Shown: positions 1 to 12,795, counted from the stretch's first letter. The stretch is 64,000 nt of DNA from Punica granatum (GCF_007655135.1 NC_045129.1:9858001-9922000); one strand, 5' to 3'. Notes: generated by a model not told the origin, from the letters alone. A program made the numbers and translations.

Positions 1-1924
1 ATAATTTAGCAAACATAAATAAATATTTTTAAAATAAAATTATGGGAGATTACTTTCACAATTATTGGAGATCGAGTATTAAAAGATATTTTCACTCCTA
101 AAATGTACACTTTTTGATATCCGAATTTGTGTTTTTCTTATGGAAATTGAACATGCATTACTACCGCACAACTAATATTTTATCGATGCAAAACAACTTT
201 TAATCCCCCCAAAACTCATAATATAATGAATGCTTTAAATTTTACCGGATTAATTCTCACGATCCATGTATATACCACATAAGCGCTCTAAATATGTAAT
301 TTCAGCTATACAAGTGCGTAACAGAATATAAAGTATTATCTTCTAGGTAACTCGAACTTAATGCTTTTCTAGAAAGCCATGCTGTTTAAACTCCTAGATC
401 AGCCATATTGGGTTAATTCCGTTTATTTGTTTGTCGAAAAAGAAAATTGCCTTTTCTCTTTAAAAATTAAAAATTGCCCTTTTTTCATGAATGAATTGCT
501 TTTCAATTTAAAAAACAAAAAAACAATTGCAATTTATTTGTTAGATAAATATTTTTGGCATTCTATTCTGTGTGGTACGGCTAATTTGGCACGGGGCGGG
601 AAACCCGGGTCCGCCTCTGACTTCAGTGGCAGGGTTCGCACATGGGCGGGGCTTCTGTGGATTCTGCTACACGCTTTTCTGATTGTGCCTGCGTCTATTG
701 CGACCACACATGTACGGTGATTGGAGCATCCGATCTGACGGTGCCTCTCCCCTTCATGTGGGGCCCATCCCGGTCACTTGTCACGGTAAAATTTTCTCGG
801 TGCCACCGCAAGAAGACGACGCGCTGTGAATTTCAGTGAAGATTTTCTCCCCACTCCTTTTCTTCGTCTTTTTTTTCTTTTTAAACTTTTTTTTTATCAC
901 TTTCGCTTTTATTCATGAAAGTGCGATTTTGTAATTTCTATAAAGCTGTGGACTCGATATTGGTGTGAAAACACTATTTTTCCAAAATAAAAGTACAAAG
1001 TGTTTGATGGTTTGTGTTTGGCCATAAAGAGTTTGCTGGTTGCCATCACAATTAGCAGATACGTGAAAATTATGTGCAACCCGGGGCGTCATGTGAGTGC
1101 ATAAAAAGTTAATAAAATTTCATTTTGATATTTATTGTAAAAAATTTTAATTTATCGATATAGGGTTTTTAATATTTATCCATGAATTGGTAGAATTTTT
1201 AATTTTTCAAGAAGATATTTAATATCAACGCGAATTGAGAATTTTCTTTTCATTTTTCTATATATAGTAATTAAGAATTATTCCGATTTCATTAATGATA
1301 TTAAAATTTTCTAGTAGTCGAAATAACAATCAGGTAAAAAGATGGTGTGATGGCACTTCATCGTATCGCTCTTTAGTTTTTATATCTTTATCTTATATAA
1401 TTGATAATCAATTAATAGGACTATAGGACCAAAGACAATTAATTATTGTAATTACGACAGCTGATAAACTATTTTTCTAATCCAACCCATAAAGAAATTT
1501 ATCACACGACCGACTACTATAATGCCAAAAAGTTTGCCTCATTTTTATATTGAACTCAGTAGTCCTCAGCATAAAAGAAACATGCTCGTGGGTGAATTTG
1601 CCTGCTTTTACGTTGAGAATCGATTTGGTCCGATTCAACGAACGCTAATGACAAAATGATTTTTAAAGCCTTTGGATGGGATAGATGGCCCTTTATAACA
1701 GTTGCATCAATTGTTTAGACCCCTTCGAAGGTCGATAATAGTGAAGTTGAGAAAACTTCCAACAACAAATGTGAAAATAGTGGGGAAAAAAAAGTAAAAA
1801 TAACACTGTGTAATATGAAATTTTGAAAATTTACACGAGATAGTATTTATCAAAATACTTTTGCTATATAATATTAGATTTTGAATTTTTTACACTCCAC
1901 TGCATACAATTTATTTACCGCCAC
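1..1924. other. AT-rich intergenic DNA, no gene seen
   Basis: No convincing coding region on either strand. Positions about 590-840 form a small GC-richer island; its short reading frames have no recognisable domain and no splice-compatible neighbours. The rest is A/T-rich with homopolymer runs. Confidence 0.6.
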
Positions 1925-2156
1925 AAAAAATGCACCTAGTATATGTGCCACCCTAGTATGTGGGCCACCCTTATGATCGGTTTTGATAATCATGATGTAT
2001 TTATTTTGATAATCATGATTCGAAATATTTGGAAATAATAAATACATATGAAATTAAACGAATCATGATTATCAAAATAAATACATCATGATTATCAAAA
2101 CCGATCATAAGGGTGGCCCACATACTAGGGTGGCACATATACTAGGTGCATTTTTT
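1925..2156. repeat. Perfect inverted repeat, 98-bp arms with a 36-bp loop
   Basis: The left arm (1925-2022) and right arm (2059-2156) are exact reverse complements over 98 bases as I read them, separated by a 36-base A/T-rich spacer (2023-2058). Each arm carries GTGGCCCA/TGGGCCAC-type sequence and a direct doubling of TTTTGATAATCATGAT. A transcript from either strand would fold into a long perfect hairpin. The shape fits a very young foldback MITE or a hairpin small-RNA locus. No coding potential and no clear target-site duplication beside the arms. Confidence 0.85.
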
Positions 2157-3980
2157 CAAAAACTAAATCACAAGCTTCTGATAAAAAACGAGCAGTTTTT
2201 GTAAGATTTGTAATATGAATACCTTTACGCTTTGCAGAAATATAATGGAAGAGGAATAATTACACCATATTTTCGTGAGGTAGCATGTGGTTTATTTCAC
2301 ATAACACGGTCAACTTTTTATCGTCCATTTTTTTTTATGGAAATATAGATGGTATGTCATGACGTGTAAAAAATTAAAATCTCGTACTACGAGGTAAAAA
2401 TATTTTGGTACGTCCTATATCACGATAATTTTATGTGTTATTTTTTCAAAAAAAAAAAAAACAAATGTGAATTAGAAAAGCTTCTAGATTTGGGCAAACG
2501 GCGGATAAGGGCGCGTTTGGAGGGAACAGGGGGACGGGAGATTCTCCAATATGACACCGCACTGGGTCCCGGTTACAGCCAAAATGGAAGAGGTTGCTTT
2601 CAGGGCTTAAGGGTTGGGCCCACTCCCTTTCTTTTCTCCCTTTTAAAACAAAAGGAATTGGTGGAGGCATGTGATGAGGGGCCCGCCTTGACGCATCCAC
2701 CCCCTCGCGTCACCATCACCCAAATGTCATTTTCAAGGTATTAGAAAATTTTGCACAATTCACCAATTTTCCTAGCAACATTGACGTTTTCTTGCCAACA
2801 TGATGCAACCTATTCATTTGACCGCCTTTTATAATTTTTCTTTCATATCGGTCACCGATGAATTTATCTCAGTCGATATAGAAATACCCGTCAATAGTCT
2901 GAAATGCTCACAGTACCGAACTCGATTCGAATACTGAAAGGAAATTCTAACTATTGAAGCGACCGAGACTTACTACAGATTCTATTCCTTTCCCGACGAG
3001 TTGTCATTATGATATATGTCAACGAATGCTAAAGGCTATAACAATCACCGAATTATTGGATATGGTACCATGCATGAGTTCTCTTCAGCTCCTATGTAGC
3101 AAATTGAAGGTGGTGAAAAGAGGCATATTGGGCCAAAAGGAGAAATTGGAAAAGTCGAGAATGAAAAAAGGAAAAAGCAAGAAAGGAAATGCCAAGGAAG
3201 AGTACTACAACGGAAGTCTTTCAGATCGGTGACAGCTCATCATCTACTATATATACTTCCCAAATGTTTATTTAGATATTTGGCACTTTCAATTCAAAAT
3301 TTATAATATTCAATTAAATTTTTTTAATACTTTTACTATTCATGATAAAAAAATTCCAAAATACAAAATTCCTGAACTAGAAATAATGTCACTGATTTAT
3401 TTCTTTTTCTTAAACGAATTTATTCACTTTTTTTTTTCTTAATTTTCTCCTGAAAATCCGAATTTTCTTTTGCTTGGAGTGAGACACTACTACATCATCG
3501 AAAGAACTAGCTGAAGTTCACCCATCGATCAGTTTCGATTGCTTAGCTCACTTTGGATTTTTCCATCAATATAAAATGGCCCAGATAATAGAAATGAAAT
3601 TCCAAGGAACGGTTTACATGAAAAAGCACAATTCATAGAGGTCTGATCTAATCTAGGCCTGTCCCAACTAGACGTTGAACCTCATCGAAGCTCTTAGCGA
3701 TGAAAGGTTAGTTTCAGTTAACGTCTATGGCCCAGTGAGATAGATATTCCTGGCATAGGCTTACGCGCCCTTCCCAGTTGGAGTACACTTGGAAACGAGC
3801 CTAATGGTCATATCTCGATCAAATACTCAACTAGTCGACTTCGACCATACATCAAGCCATCGAAATATGGCTCCATGAATGTAACCAAACGGAGGCATAT
3901 GATATGAGGAGAAATCATTATCCTCTCTTTGAAATAGAAATCGCTAAAATGCATAGGCTTAACTAGGCCATCTAAGGATC

Positions 3981-4021
<41 letters not shown>

Positions 4022-4513
4022 CATCTAGGGGAGGATCTCGGCTTTGTAGGCATTTCTTGCTGAAAAAATATATGGTAAGAGAGGTTTGTTGACATATCGG
4101 AAAATTAAGCAAAAGTTTTAGGATCGATTCATAATTTTAAGAAGAAAAAAAAGGTGGCTGACGAGACCTCATTCTAGGGAGGGACCACGAACTATGTCGA
4201 CAGTTCTCGGTTGATAGAACAAGTGAAATGAAGTAAGAACAAACTAATTTATAACCATCCGAAATCTACGGATCAATATAAATCAAAGTCACACATTGGA
4301 CTCGTGAATGGTACAAAATTGGAATGACAACGCTTGACATATAATAGTGTAATATTGATAAAATTTTGTCTCGATATCTCTTTTTTCCTTAGATTTATCA
4401 CAATGAAAACTTCTATTACCCTGCCGAGATATGGTACTTAAAAACTCCATCATCATCGAATGAAACCTCCCCTTGTTTAGCAAAGGAAGACCCTCTAATC
4501 CAACGGTGGAGTG
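2157..4513. other. Intergenic DNA with AT microsatellite
   Basis: No gene recognised. Positions 2500-2720 are GC-richer without a supportable reading frame. A reading frame at 2954-3232 is Lys-rich at its end and matches no family I know. An alternating TA run lies at 3983-4017. Confidence 0.55.
3983..4017. repeat. (TA)n microsatellite
   Basis: About 35 bases of uninterrupted alternating T and A, flanked by the short inverted pair GATCGG and CGGTCATC. Likely length-polymorphic. Shorter TA runs also occur near 7858-7883, 16287-16312, 27137-27161, 27486-27510 and 39373-39396. Confidence 0.9.
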
Positions 4514-4521
4514 ACTCTAAA

Positions 4522-5123
4522 TAGGGATGTTCGTGGGCAGTATTTAGAACGGCTTGATCCTTTCCAAATTCAAACCCTTCAGGAAGGGTCCGCCCCCAAA
4601 TCCGTCCCAAACCCCCCATAAATTGTAGAGAATATCTCAAATCATTCCCAATAACTTAACGGGTTTCTATCGAGAATCCTTTTACCATGAAAGAACTCAT
4701 GTCCACTGTAGAAAAATCTGAACAAATCCAAAATAGTAGCCACAACAAATGAAACACACAAGTTTATTGAATAAAAACATCGATTAAATTAAACGAGTTT
4801 TCATAAATCAAATTTATCCAACACAATCCAAAATAAATTCGAACAATTCACTCCATTAAAAAGAACTAAACTCGTTTAAACGCATAAAGCTCCGTAAACT
4901 TGATCATCTACAAGCTCCTCAATTGGGGTATTTTAGTAGTTTTAAGCTTAATGGATTCGGGATGGGTTTTCATGCCAAAAATCAAACCCTTCATAAAAAC
5001 TCTACTGGGTTTTGACAAAAAATTCTTAAACCTTTCTCACGACTCAACGGACAAACCATTTTATTACCTATTAGGGTCTGGGCAAGATTGAAACCCGTTT
5101 ACTGAAACCCATGAACGTCCCTA
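4522..5123. mobile_element. hAT-like non-autonomous element, 602 bp
   Basis: The left end reads TAGGGATGTTCGTGGG and the right end is the inverted TAGGGACGTTCATGGG, 14 of 16 bases matching. The element is bordered by the exact 8-bp direct repeat ACTCTAAA (4514-4521 and 5124-5131), the duplication length made by hAT transposases. The interior is A/T-rich and has no transposase, so it would need an enzyme supplied elsewhere. The superfamily assignment rests on the 8-bp duplication and short inverted ends. Confidence 0.8.
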
Positions 5124-5131
5124 ACTCTAAA

Positions 5132-7209
5132 TGGATTCAGAGGGAGAAAAAAAAAAAAAAGCTGCCATTTCTAGAACCATAGGGCGAGCCCAATTTTTCA
5201 AGAATAATTAAAAATAGAATAACATAACAATTATTTTAATGGGGGGATCATGTGTAATTATATTAAATTGTTCGTGTGAAAGCAATCCCCTGTTTGTACG
5301 AAAACTTCTCCTAATAAGCTATAATAATATGAGCATATATGATGTGCACACTACTTACCTATAATATATAATAATATACGTAAATGGGTCCTCATATATA
5401 TCATCAATGGAATCATATTAAATGTATAAATCATATTATAATCTCTTTGTACTATCAGAACATATTATAGTCTCTTTGTTGCCCTTTTTTCCCCACTTCA
5501 GGTGCTTCACGTTACATTATTATAATCTCCTCTAATTTCTTTGCAACCCACTCTATGCATTAAATTACAAAAGAATTTTTATTTTCTCCCTCACCTTTAA
5601 TTTTTACCTATTATATTTTTCAGTACGTACCTTTTTTGGAAACATAATAAATCTCGACTGATGCATTTTGAATCGATTCAGTCTACTAAATGATGAAACT
5701 CTTGCAATCATGAATTTTCTCCGTTTAGAAAACACGATTAAAATCCTAAGTGCTAATCGTTTGAACTGATTCTATTGATTTATTCGTTTTTTGTTTGTAA
5801 TTTTTTTCTTAGATAAAAGGAGATTCATGTTACTTTTGCATGTATTTATTTTTAGCTATTTTACAATTTTGTTGGGCCCTAAATAATATGGAAATTCCAG
5901 GCAGCTACCACACATAAGGTGGCATGCTCCACTTTGTACACACAACACATATCGCCCGGTGAATCAAACTAATTTAATCCTACAATCGCATCCGATTTGG
6001 TCTTTTGCTTTTTGGGTTTCTCCAACTTTTTTTCTTTTTGTTCTTTCTTCCATTAACTACGTATACTTTATCATCATTTTGATAAGATAACATATAATAA
6101 TTAATCAATGGCATCTCACCAAAAATTCAATAGCTGAGGTCCGTCGGCTCCAACAATTGCAGTCGAGGCCTCATTGAAGGAACACATGAAATGAAATGAA
6201 CAAAAGATATATTACCCGGAGCGTATATTGTTCTCTCGACAATGTTCAGTTCGTGATTGTCAAACTTGTTCCATGCAAGTTTTTAAAATTATAAAATATT
6301 AACGGCTATATGATTATCTTTTTATGCTATTGACGTATTAGTGCACCGTCCCACATAAACTTAATGTAGCGTGCCACTAAAACCTAAACAAATACTATTC
6401 GAAGACAAGCCATAAATGTGAGCTGGTCTCCTATGTTGTTTTCCTAAAAGAAGCATGTTCTTCTATTACGCAAATTAAGGGGTTAATGGAATATAATCAT
6501 TTTTTAATTAATCAAATGAAAGCTTTGGAAAAAGAAAATTAAAGAAAAGGAAGGATTACGATTGGGTTATACATAAATTAGTCTTTTAATATACACTCTA
6601 CGACTAGGAACAGCTCATCACGCCCGACCTAAACCAAATTTTATAATTTTTTTGCACGTAATCATTCGTAGATTTTTAACATTTGGTAGCCACTCGTCTT
6701 AATCCAACGGTCCATTCAATTAAATAATTTCTTCCCAAGTGCTTTTGGCAATTTTAAATTGGATTTGTTTATGTTCATGGCGAGATTGAGAATCTTGGTA
6801 AACATTAATTAATCCTCATTCGTACGTATAAAATAAGAGAGCAAGGGGCGCATTCTCTTTAGGAAACAATTTCTTTTTTATTATATTTACTATATTATTT
6901 ATTTACTTACTTATTTTGTTTCCTTCACTTGGGAAAGCATCTTATTAGAAATTTAGAAGAATAAACTCCCAGTAAACATTCTTTATTATCCAATCAATTG
7001 CCGCTTAAGCTTTGAACAAATTAGAAGAATATAAAGCTAGATTTTAGTCCGAAACGTATAATTTCGTAGATTGAAACTAGATGAATAATGTCATTCGGTG
7101 CCAAGTTCGATTCTTTTTTAGCAACATATGGAAAGACACTATAGCAGATGCCACAAATTTGATGGACAAAGGTTACTGATTGAATGTGATGAACCATTTG
7201 ATGGGATGA
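5132..7209. other. AT-rich intergenic DNA, no gene seen
   Basis: No coding region supported. Around 5645-5735 a stretch resembles part of the SINE family described at 26687, but it is too short and diverged to call with confidence. Confidence 0.55.
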
Positions 7210-7217
7210 GTAGCTGA

Positions 7218-7842
7218 TAGGGGTGTAAATGAGCCGAGCCGAGCCCGAATATACAAGGTTTAAGCTTGGTCTTATCAAAATTTTCCTAGGTTCAAGCTTA
7301 GGCTTGAGCTTGATTGAGCCTGAAAGTTCAAGTTTAAGTTTGAGCTCGGCTCGTCAGACAAATCAAAGGCTTGGTCTCAGCTCGTATAAGGCTTGGTCAA
7401 TGGGCCAAGTTCAGCAGAAAAGTCAGGGTCAAGCTCGGCTTGAACTCGAGCTCAAGTCAGGTTTAGGCGTGAGATTGGCTCATTTAGGCTAGGAAAAGAA
7501 AATGACTATAAACTAAATTTTAAACAATATATATTATACAAAATATAATCCAAAAATACTGATTACAACTTCATAGTGGACTTAGCAGATAGTGTAGTTA
7601 AAGATTCGTGCGACTATTAATATCAATTTTGCACTTAGGTTTCCTTTTGTTATTTTCCTTAAAAAAATTAATAATAATAAAAGTTTGTTTAGACTCGTAA
7701 GCTTAGCGAGCTGAATACTATTAAGTTCGGCTCAGCTTGTTTAACTGGCGAGCTCTAGCTTAATAAGAGCGAGTTGAATACGAGTTTTCATTGAGTCGAG
7801 CCCGAACCGTTCACGAATAGTCTCGTCTCATTTACACCCCTA
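7218..7842. mobile_element. hAT-like non-autonomous element, 625 bp
   Basis: Both ends carry the inverted sequence TAGGGGTGTAAATGAG, identical over 16 bases. The flanking octamers GTAGCTGA (7210-7217) and ATAACTGA (7843-7850) match at 6 of 8 positions, consistent with an aged 8-bp hAT duplication. The interior is full of the word GAGCTCGGCTCG and relatives near both ends, a pattern common in dispersed plant repeats, and encodes no transposase. The 87-codon frame at 7229-7492 reflects this repetitive sequence and is not a gene. Confidence 0.7.
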
Positions 7843-7850
7843 ATAACTGA

Positions 7851-9250
7851 GATATGCATATATATATATATATATATATATATCTAAGAGATAATAAAAT
7901 AAAGAAATAACAATATAATAAACAAGTTAGGAGAAGAATAGATATGCAAGGTTCCCCATTTAACAACAACCAGGAGAATATCAGAAGTTATGAGATGAAT
8001 TACACATGTAGCCAACCATAATGGGAATCGAATCAATTGGAACTGAACACGAGAGAGAAGGGGAATCGAGTAAGATAAATTAGTTATACGATGACAGAAG
8101 AAAAAAGAGCAACGATTCTGGGACTCTGCGGTACAAATTTCAATATTAACAGTGCGTCTGAGAGGCAACAGAACCTATAAGCTGGCATTTGCCTTTCGAG
8201 TTGGATGCTTGCATTTGATTTTCGAATTGGATTATGATCTAAATTAACTTGATTTTGTGTAATGATTATAAGTGTTGAAAAATATATTAATATATGAATA
8301 TATATATATATATATATGAAAGTATAATGAAAATTTATTATTAAAAAATTGATTCTAAAAATTATTAGGAAAAAGTACGAGTGATAAAATATTATTAAAT
8401 GAAAAAAAAAAGACAATCAGTAATTATTATATTGTTGAAGTTGGAAAAGAATTGAGTTGAGTTGGATAGATTTAGATTATTATCCAAAAAAAACAAAGCC
8501 ATATGTGAGTAAAAAAATTTGAATTAATCAAAGAAAGGTGTAACCATAATACAGTAATACACGCTCTCGCTCGGTGACTAAGAGATTTCAAGTTCAATAG
8601 TCATGTGGGACTTTTAATGTCTCTTTATTAGATGTTTAAGATTTCTATTTCATCACACCAAGTCCATGTACTTTCCTGGTAACAAAAAAAAATCGAATTA
8701 ATTAATGAAGAAAAATTATCAAAGACAAGAATCGTGAAAATATAGGGACTAAACTATGCAAATAAGAAATCGAGGGACCATGTGGTATAACATTAAGAAG
8801 CTAAATTAACTATAACTACCGTCTTTCAGGGCAGTTGCCAGTGACTTTGGTTTCTCCACTTCACATGTTATGGGAACAGAGATCTGAGAATTTACACCTA
8901 CATTTACCTTCTCTTTTTAATTTAATTTTACGAAATGGACCATCAAATACATCGCGAAAGAAAGTACATGCTTGAGACGTCGGCGAGAAAGTTGGTCGAC
9001 AAACCATCACAGGGCAAGAGGCTAATGAAGAAGTTTAATCATGGTTCGTTGATGTTGCCATGGTCGGGAATCGAAGGGAGGACCAAATTGAACTTTGAGT
9101 AAGAGTTGAAGGATTAAAATGGGAAAGCATTGCTCCTCGGGGGTTAGGACGGTGCAGACCGTCGGTTTGACGGCGACGGCAGCGAGGGGTAGCCGACGGA
9201 AGTGCGTTAAAAAGGTTGAGGGAGACGTCGCCGTTCAAGACAAACCCGGG

Positions 9251-9252
<2 letters not shown>
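7851..9252. other. Intergenic DNA with possible second SINE type
   Basis: No gene. Positions about 8533-8695 look retroposon-like on the + strand: a tRNA-like head, an A-run near 8685-8693, and the approximate flanking repeat GAATTAATCAA/GAATTAATTAA. Positions 9030-9250 are GC-richer, with reading frames that lack recognisable domains. Confidence 0.45.

Positions 9253-9289
<37 letters not shown>
9253..9289. repeat. Homopolymer run of 37 G
   Basis: Thirty-seven consecutive G residues preceded by CCCGGGCC. Such a run can form stacked G-quadruplexes and is very hard to sequence and assemble. It may be a true polymorphic tract or mark an assembly weak point. Confidence 0.85.
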
Positions 9290-9290
<1 letters not shown>

Positions 9291-10044
9291 GAAAAAGTAG
9301 GGGGTGGGATTCAATTCGTGTTGGCCGTCGGAGGCCGGTTCACGCTATCCGGGTCAAATACTTTGATTTTGACCCGGCCACTGTCCCTATTATCCTCCGG
9401 GACCACTTGTTTTTTATGTGATTGACTTGACTGGATTTTCTCGCCAAAAAGATGATTTTTTTTTTGGGCACAAATAAAGTGAATTGAAGCATACATATAT
9501 GCATTTCACTTCACCAGTAGAAGAAGATAGAATGTTCGTTATAAGTTTGGAATCCAGGAAAATGCAAGAATTCAATTCAATTGGCGAGAATTTAATTCTG
9601 TTTGGAATCAATATGAAACTAGAATTACTTAAAATTACAAGACTTTTATTGGATTTGAAGTTGAGCCAAAATCGATAAAATTTGGCTACAATTCGATTTG
9701 ATCGGAAGGATTAAGCTTATTAAAATAAGTTATTTGAATTCTAAGGTGTTCTGAATAAGATTATTTAATTTATTTTAGCTAAATCTATCGAGACTTCCAA
9801 ATAGTATAATTCAGTTATAATTCAACTGAATTGAAATCAATTAAATTCGAATAATTTTTTATAGAAATTAATTATGAATAGGAAGTGTGAATTTTGTCAT
9901 ACAATTATGAGATAATTACATTCGTATTCCTTTAAATTATAGTTACGAAATAGTACTATTGCGGACAATTTTCACTTATAAATTAATACATAAAAAAATT
10001 TAAATTACCGATAATATGAATTTATAAAATAGGATTTATGTAAA
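9290..10044. other. AT-rich intergenic DNA
   Basis: No gene seen. Positions 9555-9850 hold many GAATTCAATT/AATTGAATT-like words in both orientations, suggesting a decayed A/T-rich foldback element without clear ends. Confidence 0.45.
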
Positions 10045-10054
10045 CATCATTTTT

Positions 10055-10242
10055 TTCGATGTATACTCTGGTATCCGAAAGTCCATTGAGTCTCGATTAG
10101 TCTAGTTTGAGCCGGATCGAGCCACTAAAGAGGTAAAAAATTTCTAGCATGGATTTCCTTCATTCATAATACTTGAATCCGAAACCTTATTTAAGGGAAG
10201 TAAGAGTCGAATTGCTTGAATTAATTAATGTTGCTACGTGAG
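10055..10242 (-). mobile_element. tRNA-derived SINE copy, minus orientation
   Basis: This copy shares its body with the elements at 23826 and 26687: CTAATCCAG-like core, GAGCCGGATCGAGCC region and CATTCATAA before the box B region. It begins on the + strand with a T-run, which is the poly(A) tail of a minus-strand insertion. Direct repeats CATCATTTTT flank it (10045-10054 and 10243-10252), a 10-bp target duplication. Confidence 0.65.
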
Positions 10243-10252
10243 CATCATTTTT

Positions 10253-12510
10253 GTTCCTATCAAATGTGCTTCAAGATTTGCCTTTTGCTTTTTGATTAGA
10301 CAGTCATTAGTGAATGAAGCTTGTAACATCAATAGCCGTTAATGAAGTTCAACGCAGTACCCATTCTTTCCGACTCGGCTGGAACAACAGTTAGACGGCG
10401 AATCCCTTCTATGAAATTCGGTATTTATCTACTAGATATATGTGCTCGTCCATGTCTTGATCTCAACTTACCAATGCCAAGATGACAAAATCGAAAGGTA
10501 CTTCAAACTTTGTTTACTTCATCTTTCTTGGAATGTAAAAGTCAAGGGCTCTTGAACTAAGAACCCCTAATATACTTCATTGATCTTTCAAACGTGCCAT
10601 CCACCAATTCCTGGCGCATATGCGGAAATTACTTCCCGTCGCCTCCAAATATGTTAGAATCTCTAGGAACTGAGCAAATTCCGTTGTCATCCGAGCTAAG
10701 AATTTGGTTGCGACGATACACTTGATTTCTTTTCCTGTCCTTCAGTTTTTTTCGCTCGCTTATCTCTTGCCCTAGATAGGGTCCTTTTCTTGATAGGCAG
10801 GGGTTGATAAGATAACCCCAGATAGGACAGGGCTAATTGTCTAATAAAACATTTGGAAAGAGGCTTTATGCCCAAGTGGGGCCCAACAAGCTCTGCAAGT
10901 GGGCGTGTTGGGCCTCCACGTCCTATAAAACATGGACAAACGGGCCCGCCGAGAGGAGCTACTGAAAGGATTTGCTGACCCCATTAACTGGAAAATTCTC
11001 CCTTCTTCTTCCATTTTCAGAATTTTAATCGTTATGTTCCAAACATTGTAAATACCCCTTTTGGGAATTCCCATCACGAAGAAGATATAAGAATTAAGAT
11101 TACATGTTTACTACGCACGGGTTTGTTTCAGCATAGTTATTCATAATTTTTAAAAATAAATTTACTTCTTAAGTATAAGGAAAATTTTCAACAAATAGCA
11201 AATATTTTGAATTACAAATCTAATATATCGCACTAATTTTAAATAGTTTATTGTAAGTTTGATATTAATTCTCTTTGAATATTTATTAATCATTAATATT
11301 ATCTATATTCACCACAAATATGAAGTGCACCTTGAAAGAATACAAATTTGTTTTTGTAAATAATATATTGTTAAATCTTTACTTTCATTATTTAAGTTTT
11401 TTTTGGAAATATTGCGTATAGGTAACTATGTATTACATTCAACATATGTTGAATATTACTAATATAATATAAATATATATTGAAGTTATCAAATTTAGAT
11501 ATATAAATTTTATTTGCACACTTTTTTGAAATATTGCAATCAAAATCCTTGTTTTCACATGACAAATTTTATTTTTTAATGTTCTGGTAAATTTATATAA
11601 TTAATGTCCTTGTGATAATTTATACATAGCATTAACTAATTATTTTCGAAGGTAAAATATACTATATATGTTTTAATATATGTTTATTAAATTATTTATT
11701 GTTAAAAAATTAATTATAATTTACATTCATGGATAGTATCTATTGCCAAAAGTAAAATAAAATATTATAAATCTAATTCAATATTAATTTATTAAATTAT
11801 TTATTTTAAAAAGATTAAGTATAATTATTTTATTTATTGATAACATTTATTGTAAAAAGTAATCAATTTTACCTACGTTATATATCTTTAAGCATTTTGT
11901 TAATTTTCTAAATTAAAAATTAATTAATTTTCTATATTTCAATTGCATTAATTCAAGAACATTTATTAGCATTTATTATAAATCGTCAATGGATAAGAAT
12001 GATCAATACTGACCATTTTATAAGTCACTAATTGCTTATCTGATCAACTAATCGAAGAGTTTAATTTATTCTTTTCTCAGAGATCATGGTTACTTTCGTT
12101 TAGCTCTACATAGTTTGCCGATAAATTCAATATTCTCGCACATATTATGAATGTATTGATTAATAATTTAATACCCGTGTGTTGCGCGGTAACTTTTTGC
12201 CAATCAATAAAAATGGCAGACGATTGAATATATTATTAAAAAAATTATATATACTACTGAGTAGTAGATATAACAAATACTACAAATTATGAGTGATATA
12301 TCAAATAAGTGAATTATGATGAATACTTGCTTTTGTCTTTATGGACATGCAATAGCATTGTACAGATCATCCAGACACTGCGTAGGATTCGACTATAAGG
12401 GATAATTATTTCTAGTAGAAAGATGGGACATAAAATGAATTATTATATCTTCTATTTAAATATTCAGCAAATGAATTTGAAAAAAATTACATATTGCGAT
12501 AAGTTCTTTA
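10253..12510. other. AT-rich intergenic DNA, no gene seen
   Basis: No supportable gene. Positions 10840-11080 form a GC-richer patch with TGGGCC-type words but no adjacent coding exon. Near 12171 the sequence CCCGTGTGTTGCGCGG resembles the terminal hairpin word of dispersed plant repeats, without identifiable element ends. Confidence 0.5.
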
Positions 12511-12795
12511 GAATGTGTTTGGATTTAGAGTTGAATTGAGTTAAGTTTTGGTTTTAATTAGTTTGTAATGATTGTATTGTTAAATTATGAAAAAAAGTGT
12601 AAAAAAGTAATGAATAGTTGAGATAAAGTAATAATTAAGTAATGATTGTGTTGTTGAATTATGAGAAAAAAGTGTGAAAAAGTAATGAATAGTTGAGATA
12701 AAATAATGATTAAATAACAATTGTATTGTTGAATTGAAAATAAATAGAGTTGAGTTGAATTGAGTTAAAAAAAATTTTAAATTCCAAACACATCC
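12511..12795. mobile_element. MITE with internal tandem repeats
   Basis: The ends GAATGTGTTTGGAT and inverted GGATGTGTTTGGAA match at 12 of 14 bases; TA lies directly outside each end. Inside are about two and a half copies of a roughly 76-bp unit containing TAATGAATAGTTGAGATAAA. No coding capacity. The same architecture recurs at 49913-50136. Confidence 0.6.

Noticed and set aside
5645..5735. Further SINE copy
   Set aside because: Only scattered words match the family; too short and diverged, with no tail or duplication.
7229..7492. 87-codon frame rich in Gly, Leu and Ser
   Set aside because: Lies wholly within the hAT-like element and is produced by its repeated GAGCTCGGCTCG-type words.
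12165..12200. CCCGTGTGTTGCGCGG as a Helitron 3' hairpin
   Set aside because: No CTRR end follows in either orientation and no matching 5' end was found.
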